DNA of 13,879 bases from JBDRLU01 sp043812795 (GTDB lineage: Bacteria; Chloroflexota; Dehalococcoidia; Dehalococcoidales; UBA2162): assembly GCA_043812795.1 (NCBI GenBank), contig JBDRLU010000010.1, forward strand, positions 1 through 13,879, read 5' to 3'. Under the pieces are notes generated by a model. It had not been told where the DNA came from and made no database searches. It worked only from the letters and a program-made list of their open reading frames with translations. The translations under genes were made by a program, and so were the position numbers. Shown piece after piece: positions 12,049-13,879 of the stretch (the stretch's first letter is position 1; every line of letters starts with the position of its first letter).

Positions 12049-12660
12049 AAATATGTTATCTTATTGGGGGCATTGATAGTGGCTATAACTGATTGGGGTA
12101 GCCCTGCTTCTCTTATAACAATAGTGCTTGTCATATTAACTGGTATTATCTTTCCTTTTATAAAGTATGTTTGGAAGAGAAGGCGACCATCCTTTAAGTC
12201 AATTTACAAAAAGGATGTCACTCTTAATATGGGTTACAAAGATGCTGAAATTGACAACCAAATATTACCCACAGAAGAATGGTTATGTACTAATACTGAG
12301 TTATCACTAGCCCAAAGTTCGGAATATTCTATCTACTTGGATTTAGTTCCTAAAGTATCACAGGAATTAAGTATGGTTGATGTGCGTTTTGTACCAGAGA
12401 TAAATCAACCAGAGATTACATTTTTCCAAGATTTAACACCCCCTGCTAGACTGCATAATAAACCAAGCCATAAAAGACCAGTAATAAAAGCGATGGCGCT
12501 TAACTATGACCCATTTATGCCAGTTGTAAAGGGTGGGAAAGCGTTGGATTATTTAGTGAACGTAAAAACTTATAGCGAATGGCGGGGCAAATTAAGCCTA
12601 CAATTTAGCTTTGTGCATGAGGGTGTCAAGTATATTAGAATCAAGGTAAAGGTGAAATAA
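12013..12660 (+). CDS. Unknown protein with two N-terminal transmembrane helices
   Basis: A 215-aa protein that I do not recognise. Residues about 13-28 (KYVILLGALIVAITDW) and 33-52 (LITIVLVILTGIIFPFIKYV) look like two membrane helices with a short loop, then a basic stop segment KRRRPSF, then about 160 residues with beta-strand character and no cysteine-rich or nucleotide-binding motif. By the positive-inside rule both ends should be cytoplasmic. AGGAG (11999-12003) lies nine bases before the ATG. The gene is clearly more AT-rich than its left neighbours and sits between a gene fragment and a transposase, which suggests horizontal origin. In-frame TTG or GTG codons at 12064-12081 are alternative starts if the nearby promoter is real. 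Confidence 0.65.
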   Translation: MRYSRFKNYTTLKYVILLGALIVAITDWGSPASLITIVLVILTGIIFPFIKYVWKRRRPSFKSIYKKDVTLNMGYKDAEIDNQILPTEEWLCTNTELSLAQSSEYSIYLDLVPKVSQELSMVDVRFVPEINQPEITFFQDLTPPARLHNKPSHKRPVIKAMALNYDPFMPVVKGGKALDYLVNVKTYSEWRGKLSLQFSFVHEGVKYIRIKVKVK

Positions 12661-12662
12661 AT

Positions 12663-12830
12663 ATGAGCGGACATCTGACTAGGAAATATTTTGAATACCT
12701 TCTTAGAAAGGCTGCTCAGCTAGTAGGAAAATCCGTCCCAAAAGCGACTGAAACATCGGAGTCTCGTCGTGCCGATGGTTATAGCGGTAAACGTAAGAGT
12801 CGAGGTAAGACTGTAGGTAAAGAGGGCTAA
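12663..12830 (+). CDS. Small ORF, possibly cut by the transposon
   Basis: A 55-codon frame starts two bases after the stop of the membrane-protein gene, with AAAGGTG eight bases upstream, as expected for a second gene in an operon. The first 13-20 residues (MSGHLTRKYFEYLLRKAAQ) look like a real helical protein. From 12703 on it runs antisense to the transposase gene and becomes a low-complexity basic/serine tail. The likely reading is that a gene began here and the IS inserted near 12700, replacing its rest. It could also be fortuitous. Confidence 0.35.
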   Translation: MSGHLTRKYFEYLLRKAAQLVGKSVPKATETSESRRADGYSGKRKSRGKTVGKEG

Positions 12831-13575
12831 CCGAATGATTGACACCATCAATACCACGTTTAATTGTGCTCCAAAGAGACTCAATAGTATTCACATGGGC
12901 ATTGCCCGCAACGTATTGTTTCGCTGCATGCTGGACAATCTCATGCCCATATCCCAACTTAGCAACATGATTGTAACTAGGCAATTCATCGGTAAAGACA
13001 GTGCTATCGCTAGCTACATTATTCCAAATCATCGGGAGAAGCGTTCTTGCCTTAACGTTTGGGATTACCTTAGCGATTGCGTTGCCTTTCCTCTCCGTCA
13101 GTCCCATTACAGCCGTCTTACCCAATGCGCCACGACCACGCTTCCCTTGCCGTTTACCGCCGATGTAAGTCTCGTCAACTTCAACTTCTCCGGTAAGAGG
13201 ATTAACATTCTCGCTCATAAGTTTGCGTATCTCTTTGAACATACGCCATGCCGTCTTATAAGTAACACCCAGTTCCCTTTCAAGCTGTTTAGCAGAGATG
13301 CCAGTCTTAGTAGAAGCCATCAAGAAGATAGCGTGAAACCAGGAGCGGAGCGGAGTCTCAGACTTATGGAAGATAGTCCCAGCCGTAGGCGATACCTGAG
13401 TCCCGCAGAATTGACAGGAATAAACCTTGCGACCAGCTATGCGATAGTGAGGCGTAATCTTCTGGCATTTATCGCAAAAGTTACCTTTAGGCCAGCGAGC
13501 TTGTTTAAGAAACTCAAGACAGGCATCATCAGTAGGGAATTGTTCATTAAAGTTCTTGATAGTGTAAGTTCTCAT
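12703..13575 (-). mobile_element. IS1595-family (ISXO2-like) transposase gene
   Basis: A 290-aa transposase, complete. The N-terminal zinc ribbon is C34, C37, C54, C57 (FCDKC and YSCQFC). A helix-turn-helix-like stretch ISAKQLERELGVTYKTAWRM (93-112) follows, then the catalytic core of the ISXO2-like family: D134 in VEVDETYIGGK, D196 in VFTDELPSY, and the HVNTIESLWSTIKRG block with N229 and E232. Start ATG with AAGGAG (13583-13588) seven bases upstream and its own promoter. All catalytic residues are present, so the enzyme may be active. I searched by eye for terminal inverted repeats on both sides (12580-12702 and 13590-13735) and found none convincing, so the element's ends are not defined. 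Confidence 0.9.
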
Positions 13576-13597
13576 TTCGTTTCTCCTTTACACTATC

Positions 13598-13626
13598 AGC
13601 ATAGCATACTATCTACGTGTTGTCAA
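13598..13626 (-). promoter_or_regulatory. Promoter of the transposase gene
   Basis: Minus strand TTGACA (13621-13626), 17 bp, TATGCT (13598-13603): 6/6 and 4/6 at ideal spacing, about 23 bp before the start codon. Confidence 0.65.
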
Positions 13627-13817
13627 GGGATAATTGCGAAAATTATTATATGGAGACACGAATGACATGTCAACCAAAAGAGAACCTAACCATAAAAACA
13701 CAGACATCCCCAAGTTCTTTCAGTGGGATCCTATATAGAGACCAAAGTAAAAGAGCGTAGAGCGCCTCCCCTTTTTATCAATTACACAAACACATTAGCA
13801 TAAGGATTCCTTTCAAA

Positions 13818-13879
13818 CTATTGTGGTAGTTTGCCTCGCTTCTGCAGGTCGTCGGTAATGTCGTTTAAGCCCAGTTCGT
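13818..13879 (-). CDS. C-terminal end of an unidentified protein, cut by the window edge
   Basis: The minus strand is open from the right edge to a TAG at 13818-13820, giving 19 whole codons with a plausible acidic-then-basic protein tail (ITDDLQKRGKLPQ). Too short to identify. The space between it and the transposase promoter (13627-13817) shows no gene I would defend. Confidence 0.35.
   Translation of the reverse strand, partial: ELGLNDITDDLQKRGKLPQ

Noticed and set aside
12835..13665. Large plus-strand open frame of 276 codons opposite the transposase gene
   Set aside because: It is the antisense of a clear IS1595 transposase with all catalytic motifs; the peptide has no domain features and no ribosome binding site.
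12580..13735. Terminal inverted repeats of the IS1595 element
   Set aside because: Short shared strings such as TGTCAAG near 12625 and 13621 are in direct, not inverted, orientation, and no matched ends or target duplication were found by eye.
13660..13760. Two short overlapping plus-strand frames starting at 13663 and 13667 (32 and 23 codons)
   Set aside because: GGAG lies upstream, but they are very short, overlap in different frames and have no recognisable features. They may be remnants near the IS end.
13755..13777. Possible terminator near AGAGCGTAGAGCGCC with a T-run
   Set aside because: The pairing is only about three base pairs and mostly a direct repeat.
1..13879. CRISPR array, rRNA, tRNA, toxin-antitoxin or restriction system
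   Set aside because: No regularly spaced repeats, no conserved RNA gene signatures and no matching protein motifs were seen anywhere in the window.

Overview
The window reads as a piece of an anaerobic or soil/sediment-type Chloroflexota genome, most likely of the class Dehalococcoidia. This is an inference from the style of the genes: a PurS-PurL fusion with a separate PurQ, an rpsU-yqeY pair, GTG and TTG starts, mid GC content, and dispersed hairpin repeats. No rRNA or tRNA marker is present to prove it. Almost all genes lie on the minus strand.

Positions 1-4388 hold an accessory catabolic neighbourhood: a CitE/HpcH-type lyase or aldolase, a short-chain dehydrogenase (SDR), a divergently transcribed carboxymuconolactone-decarboxylase-family (CMD) protein and an MFS transporter. 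Uptake, oxidation and C-C or CoA-ester cleavage of an organic acid is a plausible joint role, but the substrate cannot be read from the sequence. A 28-residue gene tail of unknown function enters from the left edge.

Positions 4709-8843 hold a purine biosynthesis operon read leftwards: purL (with two PurS-like repeats fused at its N-terminus), purQ, and a small membrane protein with a PH-like domain. A good promoter (8973-9002) lies upstream, followed by a roughly 120-nt leader with a terminator-like hairpin next to the purL ribosome binding site, so attenuation is possible.

Positions 8913-9482 are non-coding and unusually rich in perfect inverted repeats, including the intrinsic terminator of the next operon. 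Positions 9483-10250 hold rpsU-yqeY behind a near-consensus promoter. Upstream is a COG2509-type FAD-dependent dehydrogenase with a CxxCxxCxxxC cluster (10265-11656), whose promoter sits so close to the ATG that the mRNA should be almost leaderless.

Positions 11700-13879 look like a recombined, AT-rich accessory junction. They hold a 68-codon minus-strand fragment resembling a methyltransferase C-terminus, an orphan two-helix membrane protein whose start codon lies inside a 14-bp perfect inverted repeat, a small ORF that runs into an IS1595-family transposase gene, and a partial gene at the right edge. I found no convincing complete new system. The junction region, the hairpin-dense spacer and the purL leader are the parts that known gene families do not explain.
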